Positions 25,911 to 34,206 of a stretch of 42,531 nt of DNA are shown here, one piece after another. Positions within the stretch are counted from its first letter, which is position 1. Each line of letters starts with the position of its first letter. The notes below the pieces were generated by a model. That model did no database searches, was not told the origin of the DNA, and saw nothing but the letters and a program-made list of their open reading frames with translations. Origin of the DNA: an uncultured SAR86 cluster bacterium (GTDB lineage Bacteria > Pseudomonadota > Gammaproteobacteria > Magnimaribacterales > D2472); assembly GCA_902515455.1 (NCBI GenBank), contig CABXUO010000007.1, forward strand, positions 1-42,531, in the 5' to 3' direction. A program made the translations under genes and the position numbers.

Positions 25911-26678
25911 TTACTCTCTTCTTTCTATATCTTCCTCCACACAGGCATCACCATATTGAACTTCTAAAACACTACATTTTGAACTAGATGAGTTTACTGC
26001 TTTATGCCAAGTACCCTGATTTATTATAAGACTGTCATGAACATTCATTACAACCTCTGACCTTTTGCCATCTTTTTCTAAGAATATTGTGCAACTTCCT
26101 TCCAAAATGTACCAATGCTCAGATCGCTTAAAATGTTTTTGGTCACTAAGTGAACTTTTTGGAGCAATTACTAACTCCTTTACTTTTACACCCTCCCTTT
26201 CATCAAAGACTTTATAATGCCCCCATTTTCTTTTAGTTGAAGGATTTTTCCAATTTTCAAGAATCCAACTAGATGAGTTTTTTTTATCCTCTCCTCCAAC
26301 TCCAAATTCAAAAATAACTCTAGACGATTCGGAAAAATTATCCATTTCAGGAATATTTCCTTCATTTCTATCTCCACCATTTGCAAAGATGACCTTACTT
26401 TCAGGCTTAATATTTTTTAAAACATGACTTATAGCATTACTAGCTGAATTATCTCCATCATCAAACAAAAAAGCATAATCAACAAACTTCAAATTAGATA
26501 CTATTTGCAGTCTTTCGTTAGTATCCATAAAGAATTGACCTTTTTTTCTTTGCAGCCATTCGTCTGAGTTAATGCCAACCCAAAGTTTGTCTCCAAGCAT
26601 TTTTGCAGACTTAAGATATGCTAGATGACCAGAATGAATCGGATCAAATCCTCCGGTTACAAGAACATTTTTAGTCAT
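25911..26678 (-). CDS. nucleotidyltransferase-cupin fusion protein
   Basis: A 255-residue two-domain protein. Residues 1-130 form a cytidylyltransferase-like (HldE/RfaE-C or TagD type) domain with GGFDPIHSGH (His15, His18) and ANGGDRNEG (99-107), as in sugar-phosphate nucleotidyltransferases. Residues about 150-245 form a cupin with HFKRSEHWYILEG (His182, His188) and NQGTWHKAVN (His225), as in the mannose-6-phosphate isomerase type II tail. It is divergent from a nucleotide-sugar dehydrogenase and starts the glycan cluster, so it probably activates a sugar phosphate. The substrate is unknown. Confidence 0.82.
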   Translation of the reverse strand: MTKNVLVTGGFDPIHSGHLAYLKSAKMLGDKLWVGINSDEWLQRKKGQFFMDTNERLQIVSNLKFVDYAFLFDDGDNSASNAISHVLKNIKPESKVIFANGGDRNEGNIPEMDNFSESSRVIFEFGVGGEDKKNSSSWILENWKNPSTKRKWGHYKVFDEREGVKVKELVIAPKSSLSDQKHFKRSEHWYILEGSCTIFLEKDGKRSEVVMNVHDSLIINQGTWHKAVNSSSSKCSVLEVQYGDACVEEDIERRE

Positions 26679-26812
26679 TTGATAAAATTTTTAACATAAC
26701 AAAGGTATATTCTAGCTCAAAAGATAATTTAAAGTGTGTATAATCAGGGTGATTAATATTCAACACTCTTTAAAAAATAAAATTTCATCTGCATTTAATT
26801 TAGGAAGAAAAA

Positions 26813-27991
26813 ATGGCTTATAAATATGACGTATGTGTTGTAGGGGGTTTAGGACATATAGGGCTTCCCTTAGGAATAGTTTTTGCATCAAAGGGTTTAA
26901 AAGTTTGTTTGCAAGATATCAATGCTGAATCTGCAAAAATTGTATCAAATGGAACATTGCCCTTTGTTGAATACGAAGCGGAGCCACTATTAAAAGATGC
27001 ACTTAAAAATGGAAATCTTGAAATTTCATTAGACACCGATTCTATTTCTCAGGCAAAGAATATTGTTATTGCAATTGGTACTCCAGTAGATGAATATATG
27101 AATTCTAAAACCAGGCAGTTTCTTGAGTTCATATCAGATTTAAAGCAATACCTTAGCCCAGATCAGTTAATAATAATTAGGAGTTCAATTGCACCTAATG
27201 CTTGTGAGCAGATTAAACGAACATTAGGCGAGGATCAGAACTGGAAGCTTTCATACTGTCCTGAAAGGATTGTTCAAGGCTATGCTATTCAAGAGTTAAA
27301 AAAATTACCTCAAATAGTTGCCGGATTCTGTGATGATGCTGTAAGTGAAGCCTCAGAATTATTTTCTAAGATAAGCTCCTCGATAATTATCACATCTATT
27401 AAAGAGGCTGAATTAGCTAAGTTATTCGCAAACTCATGGCGATATATTCAATTTGCCATAGCAAATCAATTTTTTATGATTTGTGAAGACCAGAATGTTG
27501 ATTATGATAATGTTAGACATGCAATGGTAGAGGGTTATGAGAGGGCAGCACAACTCCCTTCTGCTGGTTTTGCAGCCGGACCCTGTCTTTTAAAAGATAC
27601 CATGCAAATATCTAGTTTTTACCAGGGAGGTTTTCATTTGGGACATTCAGCCATGATGATCAACGAAGGGTTGCCAAATTTTATTGTTAATCAAATGAAG
27701 TCTAAATATTCTCTTAAAAATAGAAGAGTAGGTATTTTAGGAATGGCATTTAAAGCTAATGTTGACGATATTAGGGATTCTTTATCATTCAGGTTATCAA
27801 AAATTTTAAAATTTAGTGGTGCGGATGTTATGTGCTCTGATGAGTTTGCTGCAAGCCCAGACTTTGTCAGTAAGGAAGAAATAACTGCTAAATGTGAAAC
27901 TGTGATTATCGCTGCTCCACATTCTGTATACTCTAAAATTAAGTATCCAGACCATGTTGATTTGATAGATATATGGAAAATTAGTCAGTAA
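26813..27991 (+). CDS. UDP-glucose/GDP-mannose dehydrogenase family protein (WecC-like)
   Basis: Predicted to oxidise a nucleotide sugar to its uronic acid with two NAD+. The 392-residue protein has an N-terminal Rossmann motif VVGGLGHIGLPLG (9-21), a helix with Lys203 and Asn207 (ELAKLFANSWRY), catalytic Cys258 in GFAAGPCLLKD, and a C-terminal domain with GILGMAFKANVDDIRDS. The GPCLLKD variant and short length recall UDP-ManNAc or UDP-GlcNAc dehydrogenases rather than Ugd. AGGAAG precedes the ATG by 6 bases. It is the first plus-strand gene of the glycan cluster. Confidence 0.9.
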   Translation: MAYKYDVCVVGGLGHIGLPLGIVFASKGLKVCLQDINAESAKIVSNGTLPFVEYEAEPLLKDALKNGNLEISLDTDSISQAKNIVIAIGTPVDEYMNSKTRQFLEFISDLKQYLSPDQLIIIRSSIAPNACEQIKRTLGEDQNWKLSYCPERIVQGYAIQELKKLPQIVAGFCDDAVSEASELFSKISSSIIITSIKEAELAKLFANSWRYIQFAIANQFFMICEDQNVDYDNVRHAMVEGYERAAQLPSAGFAAGPCLLKDTMQISSFYQGGFHLGHSAMMINEGLPNFIVNQMKSKYSLKNRRVGILGMAFKANVDDIRDSLSFRLSKILKFSGADVMCSDEFAASPDFVSKEEITAKCETVIIAAPHSVYSKIKYPDHVDLIDIWKISQ

Positions 27992-28020
27992 GACTTGGGT
28001 TATATCGGAATAACTTAATT

Positions 28021-29007
28021 ATGAAAAAAAAATATATAGTAACAGGGGGCTCTGGCTTTATTGGAAGCGCTATTGTAAAAAAGCTTCTACGCGAGGGTCA
28101 TTCAGTAAGAGTATTTGATAATAACTCTAGGGGTAACTTAAGAAGATTGCAGTCAGTCATTGATGAAATTGAATTTGTTGAAGGAGATATAAGAGATCCT
28201 CATCAAGTAGAAGAGGCCTGTAAGGATATAGATGCCGTATGCCATTTAGCATTTGTTAATGGGACAAAATTTTTCTATGAGCTTCCAGAGCTAGTACTGG
28301 AAGTAGGTGTAAAAGGAATGATTAATATACTGGATGCTTGTATTACCCATAATATTGATGATTTGATCCTAGCTTCAAGCTCGGAGGTTTATCAAAGCCC
28401 AGATGAAGTTCCAACTAGTGAGAGCGTTCCATTGATAGTGCCAGATTTACTAAATCCAAGATATTCATACGGTGGCGGAAAAATCATAAGTGAGCTTTTA
28501 GCAATTAATTATGGTCGATCTAAGATAAAGCGGGTTGTAATATTTCGACCTCATAATGTATATGGTCCTGATATGGGTTGGGAGCATGTTGTGCCAGAAT
28601 TTGTCCTGAAAATGGATGACTTAATTTCAGCCTCAAGATCTCAACCTATCGATTTTAAAATTCAAGGAACAGGCAATGAAACCAGAGCGTTTATATTTAT
28701 TGATGATTTTGTAGATGGTCTGTTTAGAGTAATTGAGCAGGGCCAACACCTAAATGTTTATCATATTGGAACTTCTAATGAGATTAAACTTTATGAGCTT
28801 GCCCATCAAATAGCCAGTTTGTTTGATGTAAAAATTGATATAGTCCCAGGAGATTTGGCACAAGGTGGAACTCTTAGAAGGTGTCCAGATATAACAAAGT
28901 TAAGAGGCCTTGGTTTTGATCCTCAAACAACCATGGAAGAAGGATTGAAAGTTACAAAGCAATGGTATGTTGAGAACAAACATTTAAAATCCATTACAAC
29001 TGCTTAA
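28021..29007 (+). CDS. NAD-dependent epimerase/dehydratase (extended SDR)
   Basis: Nucleotide-sugar SDR of 328 residues. It has the NAD-binding GGSGFIGS (9-16), Asp60-type GDIRDP, catalytic Ser (ASSSEVY, 119-124) and the YxxxK pair Tyr150/Lys154 (YSYGGGK), so the active site is intact. The C-terminal FKIQGTGNETRAFIFIDDFVDGL is typical of GDP/UDP-sugar epimerases and dehydratases. The precise reaction (4-epimerase, 3,5-epimerase or 4,6-dehydratase) cannot be read. It ends in a TAATG overlap with the following membrane protein gene, indicating translational coupling. Confidence 0.9.
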   Translation: MKKKYIVTGGSGFIGSAIVKKLLREGHSVRVFDNNSRGNLRRLQSVIDEIEFVEGDIRDPHQVEEACKDIDAVCHLAFVNGTKFFYELPELVLEVGVKGMINILDACITHNIDDLILASSSEVYQSPDEVPTSESVPLIVPDLLNPRYSYGGGKIISELLAINYGRSKIKRVVIFRPHNVYGPDMGWEHVVPEFVLKMDDLISASRSQPIDFKIQGTGNETRAFIFIDDFVDGLFRVIEQGQHLNVYHIGTSNEIKLYELAHQIASLFDVKIDIVPGDLAQGGTLRRCPDITKLRGLGFDPQTTMEEGLKVTKQWYVENKHLKSITTA

Positions 29008-30572
29008 TGCTCCAAACTTTTTCTAAGTACCTAAGATCAATCGATCACAGATCAAAAAAAATTCTACCAATTTCAATTTGGGTACTAGCCTTTGCTGTTT
29101 TTATTATCTTAATAAGATATCCATCATTTATTCTTGAGCCGAGATTTTGGGCAGAAGAGAGGCTGTATTTTGAAACTTTTTACCATCTACCGAAATGGTG
29201 GGAAGGATTTGATACTTTGCAATATCCTGCCTATTACAATTTTCTTTCAAGGTTTGGTGGATTCTTGGCTTCTCTTGTTAGCTTGAGCTATGCCCCATTG
29301 GTAACCACTTTATTTGGGATGTTTATTTTAATTAGCCCATTGCTTATTATTTTTTTTACAGAATCCAAATATTGGGATAATTTAGAAAAAAAAATAATCC
29401 TCTCTTCTTTTTTAATTTTTTCATGCAGCACTGGGGAAATTTGGTTAAATTCGACAAATCCCCATTTTATTTTCCCCGTAATTATCTTTCTTATTTTACT
29501 GGATGAAAATTTAAAGAGTGTCGCAAAAAGAATTCTATATAATTTTTCTATATTTATAGGAGCTATTAGCGGCCCTTTTGCGCTTATGATGTCTCCATTT
29601 TTTTTTCTTAGATACATAAGATACAAAGAAAAACCAGTGTTAATCTATTGTTTGATTTTCTTAATTTTTGGTCTGCTTCACATACTATTTTTCTACATTT
29701 CCTACATAAGCGGTTTAGGCAATATGAATAGATTGGGAGAAGGAGAGATTTCAGACTCACTCTCAATAGCAGATAGAGTTACATTTATTTTTCAATTCAA
29801 TGTAATTTTTCCTTTATTTGGATACTTTATTTCTTTGATATTTCGCTTGTTTATGAATCTCATAAATGCTGGGATTGATAGTTCATACTATTCAGTAATT
29901 ATTGAAATTCTTCCAAGTAGCCTAGAGGGCTTTTTTTCAAAGAGCTTTTTTTTATTAGAAAAAGTGAATTTACCGATTAATTTCTTAATATATGGGATAT
30001 TTAGTTATATATTTTATAAACTTTATAAAATTTCTAATCTTGAAGAAAAAATAAATTTTCTCAGTTTATTTATATATTTATCTGTAATGATTTCATTGCT
30101 TTCAATTGGGGGGCATGGAGGATTCAGGTACTCATACATTACCAGCTTCATAATTTTATTTTTCATTTATCATAAATTTATTTCATCATCTAATATTATT
30201 CTGCCTGGGAAAAAGACTGCTAAATTAATAATATTTTTTTCCATATCTGTGGGAATATTGGAATACTATCCGAGGATTTTGAGCAGTTCGCCAGAAGTTA
30301 TTACTCAACAAAAAGATAAAATTGATTGGCCCACTTGGAGAGACGAAGTAATAACTTGGGAAATCAATAATGAGCATGATCCTGTTGTATGGCCTTATCT
30401 TAAAAATAGGGATATTTTATGGCCAGAACGTTCCGCTATTTACACCCTGAGCTTAAACTCAACTGATGACTGGAATAGCAGAGGTAATCAAAAATTTTCT
30501 ACCAACTTAATTAGCTTAGTTCATAAAGATTCTATAAATAAAAGGTCAGTTATTCTGGAATCACAAGAGTGA
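29007..30572 (+). CDS. large polytopic membrane protein, possible GT-C glycosyltransferase or polymerase
   Basis: A 521-residue inner membrane protein with about ten hydrophobic segments and a soluble C-terminus (about 430-521). I do not recognise a family. An acidic motif in the first periplasmic loop (EPRFWAEERLYFETFY, about 49-64) is where GT-C transferases keep their catalytic Asp or Glu, and its place among sugar-nucleotide genes, a DPM1-like transferase and GtrA supports a GT-C or polymerase role. It starts on a TAATG overlap and ends in a GTGA overlap with the next gene. Confidence 0.65.
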   Translation: MLQTFSKYLRSIDHRSKKILPISIWVLAFAVFIILIRYPSFILEPRFWAEERLYFETFYHLPKWWEGFDTLQYPAYYNFLSRFGGFLASLVSLSYAPLVTTLFGMFILISPLLIIFFTESKYWDNLEKKIILSSFLIFSCSTGEIWLNSTNPHFIFPVIIFLILLDENLKSVAKRILYNFSIFIGAISGPFALMMSPFFFLRYIRYKEKPVLIYCLIFLIFGLLHILFFYISYISGLGNMNRLGEGEISDSLSIADRVTFIFQFNVIFPLFGYFISLIFRLFMNLINAGIDSSYYSVIIEILPSSLEGFFSKSFFLLEKVNLPINFLIYGIFSYIFYKLYKISNLEEKINFLSLFIYLSVMISLLSIGGHGGFRYSYITSFIILFFIYHKFISSSNIILPGKKTAKLIIFFSISVGILEYYPRILSSSPEVITQQKDKIDWPTWRDEVITWEINNEHDPVVWPYLKNRDILWPERSAIYTLSLNSTDDWNSRGNQKFSTNLISLVHKDSINKRSVILESQE

Positions 30573-31489
30573 AAATACTAATAACTGGAGCAGAAGGCTT
30601 TATCGGGCTAGCACTTGTTAATAATTTGGTTTCTGAATCTAATCAAAAAGATGAAATTATTTGTATGATTAGAAGCAAAGAAAGCAGCCTTTTACCAGTA
30701 TCAAGTAAAATAAAAATAGTTTCGCATGATTTGCAAAATCCTAATCTCCCTAAACTTCCCAAAGGCATTGATACGATTATTCACTTAGCTGCAATAAGTA
30801 AAACATTTTTAAGCACAAGTGAGGGAAGGGAGCAGACGAGAGTAAACATTCTTACTACCTCTAATGTCTTAAAAATAGCAGAAGAAACACAAGCAAAAAA
30901 ATTAATTTTTGCAAGCAGTGTCTATGTTTACTCTGGCATAAAAGCTGAATCATTCTCGGAAAATATGCATTTAAATCCATTAGAGCCATTAGGAATTAGT
31001 AAGCATACTTGCGAGATGATGATGAAGACACATGCTAAATCATCTAACTTAACTATATTAGCTTTAAGACTATTTACTGTCTTTGGTCCTGGCTCTAAAG
31101 TGACACAATTTATCCCTGAAGCAATTAAAAAATTCAAACATCCTCAAAAACAGGCATTATTTGGTAACTCATCAGTAAAAAGAGACTTTATTTATATTAC
31201 TGATGTTGTTAGAGCATTTAAACTTGCAATAACCTCAAATACTTTAAAGGGTTTTCATGCCATAAACATAGCATCAGGGAAGCCTCATTCTATCAAAGAA
31301 ACGGCAGAGACTATTAAAAAGTTAACCTCCTCTCAAAAAAGAATTAACTTTACTGAAGTTAATGAAAATGATAAATCAATTGACTTAGATCATTGCGGCG
31401 ATATTTATTTTGCAAAAAAACATTTAAAATGGGAGCCGATGGTTTCTTTTGAAGATGGGTTGAAAGATACGATCAATTTAATTGAATAA
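30569..31489 (+). CDS. NAD-dependent epimerase/dehydratase-like SDR lacking the catalytic Tyr
   Basis: A 306-residue extended SDR. TGAEGFIG (6-13) binds NAD(P), HDLQNP and HLAAISKTF follow the family, and Ser116/Ser117 (FASSVYVYSG) are kept. The YxxxK motif reads LGISK (Leu141, Lys145), so the proton-shuttling Tyr is absent. C-terminal RDFIYITDVVRAFKLAI is typical. It may be a non-catalytic or altered-function SDR, or use another acid. The GTG start at 30569 overlaps the preceding stop (GTGA) and is the only start that keeps the Rossmann strand. Confidence 0.85.
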   Translation: MKILITGAEGFIGLALVNNLVSESNQKDEIICMIRSKESSLLPVSSKIKIVSHDLQNPNLPKLPKGIDTIIHLAAISKTFLSTSEGREQTRVNILTTSNVLKIAEETQAKKLIFASSVYVYSGIKAESFSENMHLNPLEPLGISKHTCEMMMKTHAKSSNLTILALRLFTVFGPGSKVTQFIPEAIKKFKHPQKQALFGNSSVKRDFIYITDVVRAFKLAITSNTLKGFHAINIASGKPHSIKETAETIKKLTSSQKRINFTEVNENDKSIDLDHCGDIYFAKKHLKWEPMVSFEDGLKDTINLIE

Positions 31490-31501
31490 AAAGGAAAAAT
31501 A

Positions 31502-32749
31502 ATGGATAACATTTTAAAACAAGCTATCAAGGATGAATTCTTATCACGCAGAGAAGCCGAATCAGCCGACTTTAAAAAAAAATTAACAGTTGGCTTTCCT
31601 GTTTATGATGAGCAAGAGGTACTAGCAGCGCTCGATTGTTTACTAAATCTTCGTCTTTCGCAGGGACCAATCGTAAAAGACTTTGAAAAAGAGGCTGCGT
31701 TGTACATGGATGTCAATCATGCAGTAGCAATGAACTCAGGTACCTCTGCAAATATGTTAGCTCTTGCCAGCTTGATCAATTTAGGAATGTTAAAGGCAGG
31801 CGATGAGGTTATTGTTCCAGCAGCAACTTTTTCTTCAGTTGTATCTCCAATTTATCAACTAGGCTTGGTCCCAGTTTACGTAGATGTCTCTGAAGATGAT
31901 TGGTTTTTAGACATAGATCAAATGGTTGATGCGTGTTCAGAAAAAACTAAGGTTATTATGCCTGTATATAACCTTGGATTTCCTGGTCGAATAGAGAAAA
32001 TAATTGATTTTGCTGCTGAGAGAGATATTAGAGTTCTCGAAGATTGCTGTGAGGCGCATGGAGGAGAAAGGCAAGGTAAAAAGCTAGGTGCATATGGCGA
32101 TGTTAGCGCTTTGAGTTTCTTTGTAGCTCATAATATTACAACCGGCGAGGGCGGGATGGTATTCTCATCAGATCCTGCAATAGATAACTCTTTAAGAGAG
32201 TTAAGAGAATTTGGAAGAGTTTTCGATAGCGAGAACAGATTTTTTTCTGACGAGGTTTTATCAGATTACGATGTCAGGTATGTAAGCAAGTCTGTTGGAT
32301 ATAACGTTCGCATGACAGATGTAGCAGCTGCAATGGGTAGAGTGCAACTAAGTAAACTGGATGAATTAAATGTAAAGCGAAGAAATGTAGTAAGTAAAAT
32401 TACGGATGTAGTCTTAAAGCATGAGTGGCTTTCTACCCTTCATGTCAGAGAAGGAGATAAATCTGCTCACTATGGAGTTCCGATCTTGATAGATGAATCA
32501 GCTCCATTTTCCAGGAAAGACATTTGCGTTCATCTTGAGAATCAAGGTATTGAGACTAGAGCCATGATGATGGGCTGTCTTCCTGATCAACCAGCTTTTA
32601 GAGAATTAGATCATCGAGTGCATGGTGACTTGTCATTATCCAGAATTTTAAGAGATAGAGCTTTTTTTGTAGGTTGTCACCCAGCTTTAGAAGACGTCCA
32701 TATTAGCAATTTTCATGAAGCTTTAGACTCTTTTTATTCTCGATATTAG
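31502..32749 (+). CDS. DegT/DnrJ/EryC1/StrS family enzyme with His at the PLP lysine (ColD/RfbH-like sugar 3-dehydratase)
   Basis: A 415-residue PLP-fold enzyme. It has NSGTSANMLAL (78-88), EDCCEAHGG (180-188, with the PLP-binding Asp181), and LSFFVAHNITTGEGGMV (204-220). The residue that forms the internal aldimine in aminotransferases, normally Lys, is His210 (codon CAT at 32129-32131). A His there is known in ColD and in E1/RfbH, which remove the 3-hydroxyl of 4-keto-6-deoxy sugars instead of transaminating. The iron-sulfur cysteines of E1/RfbH are missing in the matching stretch (about 232-270), so a ColD-like mechanism is the better guess. SD AAGGAA precedes the ATG. Confidence 0.9.
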   Translation: MDNILKQAIKDEFLSRREAESADFKKKLTVGFPVYDEQEVLAALDCLLNLRLSQGPIVKDFEKEAALYMDVNHAVAMNSGTSANMLALASLINLGMLKAGDEVIVPAATFSSVVSPIYQLGLVPVYVDVSEDDWFLDIDQMVDACSEKTKVIMPVYNLGFPGRIEKIIDFAAERDIRVLEDCCEAHGGERQGKKLGAYGDVSALSFFVAHNITTGEGGMVFSSDPAIDNSLRELREFGRVFDSENRFFSDEVLSDYDVRYVSKSVGYNVRMTDVAAAMGRVQLSKLDELNVKRRNVVSKITDVVLKHEWLSTLHVREGDKSAHYGVPILIDESAPFSRKDICVHLENQGIETRAMMMGCLPDQPAFRELDHRVHGDLSLSRILRDRAFFVGCHPALEDVHISNFHEALDSFYSRY

Positions 32750-32770
32750 TCATTAATCATCAATAGAATC

Positions 32771-33508
32771 ATGAAAGCTGTCAAACTATCAATCATTGTT
32801 CCTGTATACAATGAGAAGCAAGTTATTGAGAAGACATCTGATAAATTGTTAGCGGCTTTTCAAGGATTTCATAATCAAATGGAAATTCTCTTTGTCGATG
32901 ATAATAGTCCAGACGGGACAGCTCAGGAAGTTCTAAGAATTTCCGAAAGATCTCCTCAGGTTCAGCTTGTGCAACATGGAAAAAAAGAGGGGATTGGTGC
33001 TGCTCATAGAGCAGGTTATGAGTCTTCACGCGGAGAATATATTTTGTGCATAGATGCAGATCTCTCTCAATCTCCTGAAGATTTGCTAAAGATTAAAGAC
33101 AAGCTTGATGATGGCTACGATCTAGTAATAGGATCAAGATATATGTCGAATGGAAAACAATTTGGAAAATCTCCAATAAGAGATATAGGTAGTCGGGGTA
33201 TGAATCTCCTGTGCAGACTTTTGCTTGGAATCAAACTAACAGATTGTACTCATACATTTAGAGGATTTAGAGCCGAATTATTTAGGGAGTATGGCCACAA
33301 AATTTCTTCTAAAGGGCACCCAGCATTTCAAGTAGAATTTTCTTTTTGGATTGCAAAGAACAGAAAAAAAATGCTTGAATTACCTATTTTTTTTAAGGAG
33401 AGAGAAGATGGTCTTGGTGAATCCAAAATATCCATCAAAAAAGAGGTCCCTCCTTTTTTAAAACTGCTGGGAAGACTATTTATAAAAAGGTTCTCTATTA
33501 ATAAATAG
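32771..33508 (+). CDS. GT2 glycosyltransferase, dolichol/polyprenyl-phosphate mannosyltransferase-like
   Basis: A 245-residue family 2 glycosyltransferase, probably loading a sugar onto polyprenyl phosphate at the cytoplasmic face. IIVPVYNEKQVIEKT at the N-terminus, FVDDNSPDGTAQEV, and CIDADLSQSPEDL with the DxD-type metal site match DPM1/ArnC-like enzymes, as does the C-terminal GLGESKISIKKEV. It lacks the C-terminal membrane helices of ArnC/GtrB, like the short eukaryotic-type DPM1. The next gene is a GtrA-type membrane protein (12-base gap), which would supply the membrane part. Confidence 0.9.
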   Translation: MKAVKLSIIVPVYNEKQVIEKTSDKLLAAFQGFHNQMEILFVDDNSPDGTAQEVLRISERSPQVQLVQHGKKEGIGAAHRAGYESSRGEYILCIDADLSQSPEDLLKIKDKLDDGYDLVIGSRYMSNGKQFGKSPIRDIGSRGMNLLCRLLLGIKLTDCTHTFRGFRAELFREYGHKISSKGHPAFQVEFSFWIAKNRKKMLELPIFFKEREDGLGESKISIKKEVPPFLKLLGRLFIKRFSINK

Positions 33509-33520
33509 TTTATTCTCGTT

Positions 33521-33946
33521 ATGAATCTTGATCAAATAAAAAAATTCCTTTTATTATATTTTTCAAAACAATTTATCTATTTTTTGATTGCAGGAGGCCT
33601 ATCTGCTTTTTTAAATTTTTCGATAAGGCTTATTTTAAGACCTTATTTTGACATTATTGTCTCAGCTACATTTTCATATGTTGTTGCATTAATATGTGCA
33701 TTTTTTCTTTATAGAAAATTCGTTTTTCCATTTTCATTAACTCCAATGCATATTCAGGGGAGGAGATTTTTAATCATACAGATATCATGCATGCCTATAG
33801 TCATATTAATTTTTTCATTTTTAGCAAGTTTTTTTACTTCAATTGGGGTGGGAATATACTCTGAGCCAATTGCGCACGCAATTTCGATTGGCACTCCAGC
33901 ACTAATAACTTTTTTACTGTATAAATTATTTGTATTTATGAGTTAA
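33521..33946 (+). CDS. GtrA-family membrane protein (putative polyprenyl-phosphate-sugar flippase)
   Basis: A 141-residue protein with four predicted membrane helices. The opening KQFIYFLIAGGLSAFLNFSIRLIL and ALICAFFLYRKFVFPF are typical of GtrA/DPMS_TM, which partner a GT2 enzyme that makes polyprenyl-phosphate sugars. The upstream GT2 gene (12-base gap) is that partner. Its last codon overlaps the small coiled-coil gene on the other strand by 4 bases. Confidence 0.88.
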   Translation: MNLDQIKKFLLLYFSKQFIYFLIAGGLSAFLNFSIRLILRPYFDIIVSATFSYVVALICAFFLYRKFVFPFSLTPMHIQGRRFLIIQISCMPIVILIFSFLASFFTSIGVGIYSEPIAHAISIGTPALITFLLYKLFVFMS

Positions 33947-34113
33947 GAAGAGTTAGAGTTTAATTTTTTTTCCAAGTCAGCTACTCTTTTTTCTAAATCT
34001 TCAAAATCTTTTTTTTTCACAAAACCAGAGTCTTGCATAAATTTCTCTAAGGCTGGTTTTAACATTTTTTCCATGCCCTTAAGATCACCTGCCATTTTTA
34101 ATGGATTGAACAT
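33943..34113 (-). CDS. small coiled-coil protein, UbiK/YqiC (BMFP)-like
   Basis: A short gene (56 residues) read from the sequence on the minus strand: MFNPLKMAGDLKGMEKMLKP at the start and a C-terminal heptad region with FVKKKDFEDLEKRVADLEKK. This is the arrangement of the UbiK/BMFP family (E. coli YqiC, 96 residues): an amphipathic N-terminal helix, then V-x-x-x-(D/E)F followed by a leucine heptad coil. It is half the usual length, so membership is tentative. GGAG precedes the ATG with a spacing of 7 bases on the minus strand. It overlaps the gtrA end by 4 bases and is divergent from DoxX. Confidence 0.72.
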   Translation of the reverse strand: MFNPLKMAGDLKGMEKMLKPALEKFMQDSGFVKKKDFEDLEKRVADLEKKLNSNSS

Positions 34114-34206
34114 AATTGTCTCCTTATAAATTTCAATATGGGGATTTTTTCTATATTTCCAATTCTTTTCGTTGCATCATATACAATAAATAAAAACGGA
34201 GTTTAT

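Noticed and set aside
29288..29626. 112-codon open frame antisense to the 521-residue membrane protein
   Set aside because: No RBS, no family, and the overlapping gene is coupled to its neighbours.
31502..32749. Plain perosamine/4-aminotransferase annotation for the DegT-family gene
   Set aside because: The essential PLP lysine is His210, which is incompatible with ordinary transamination.
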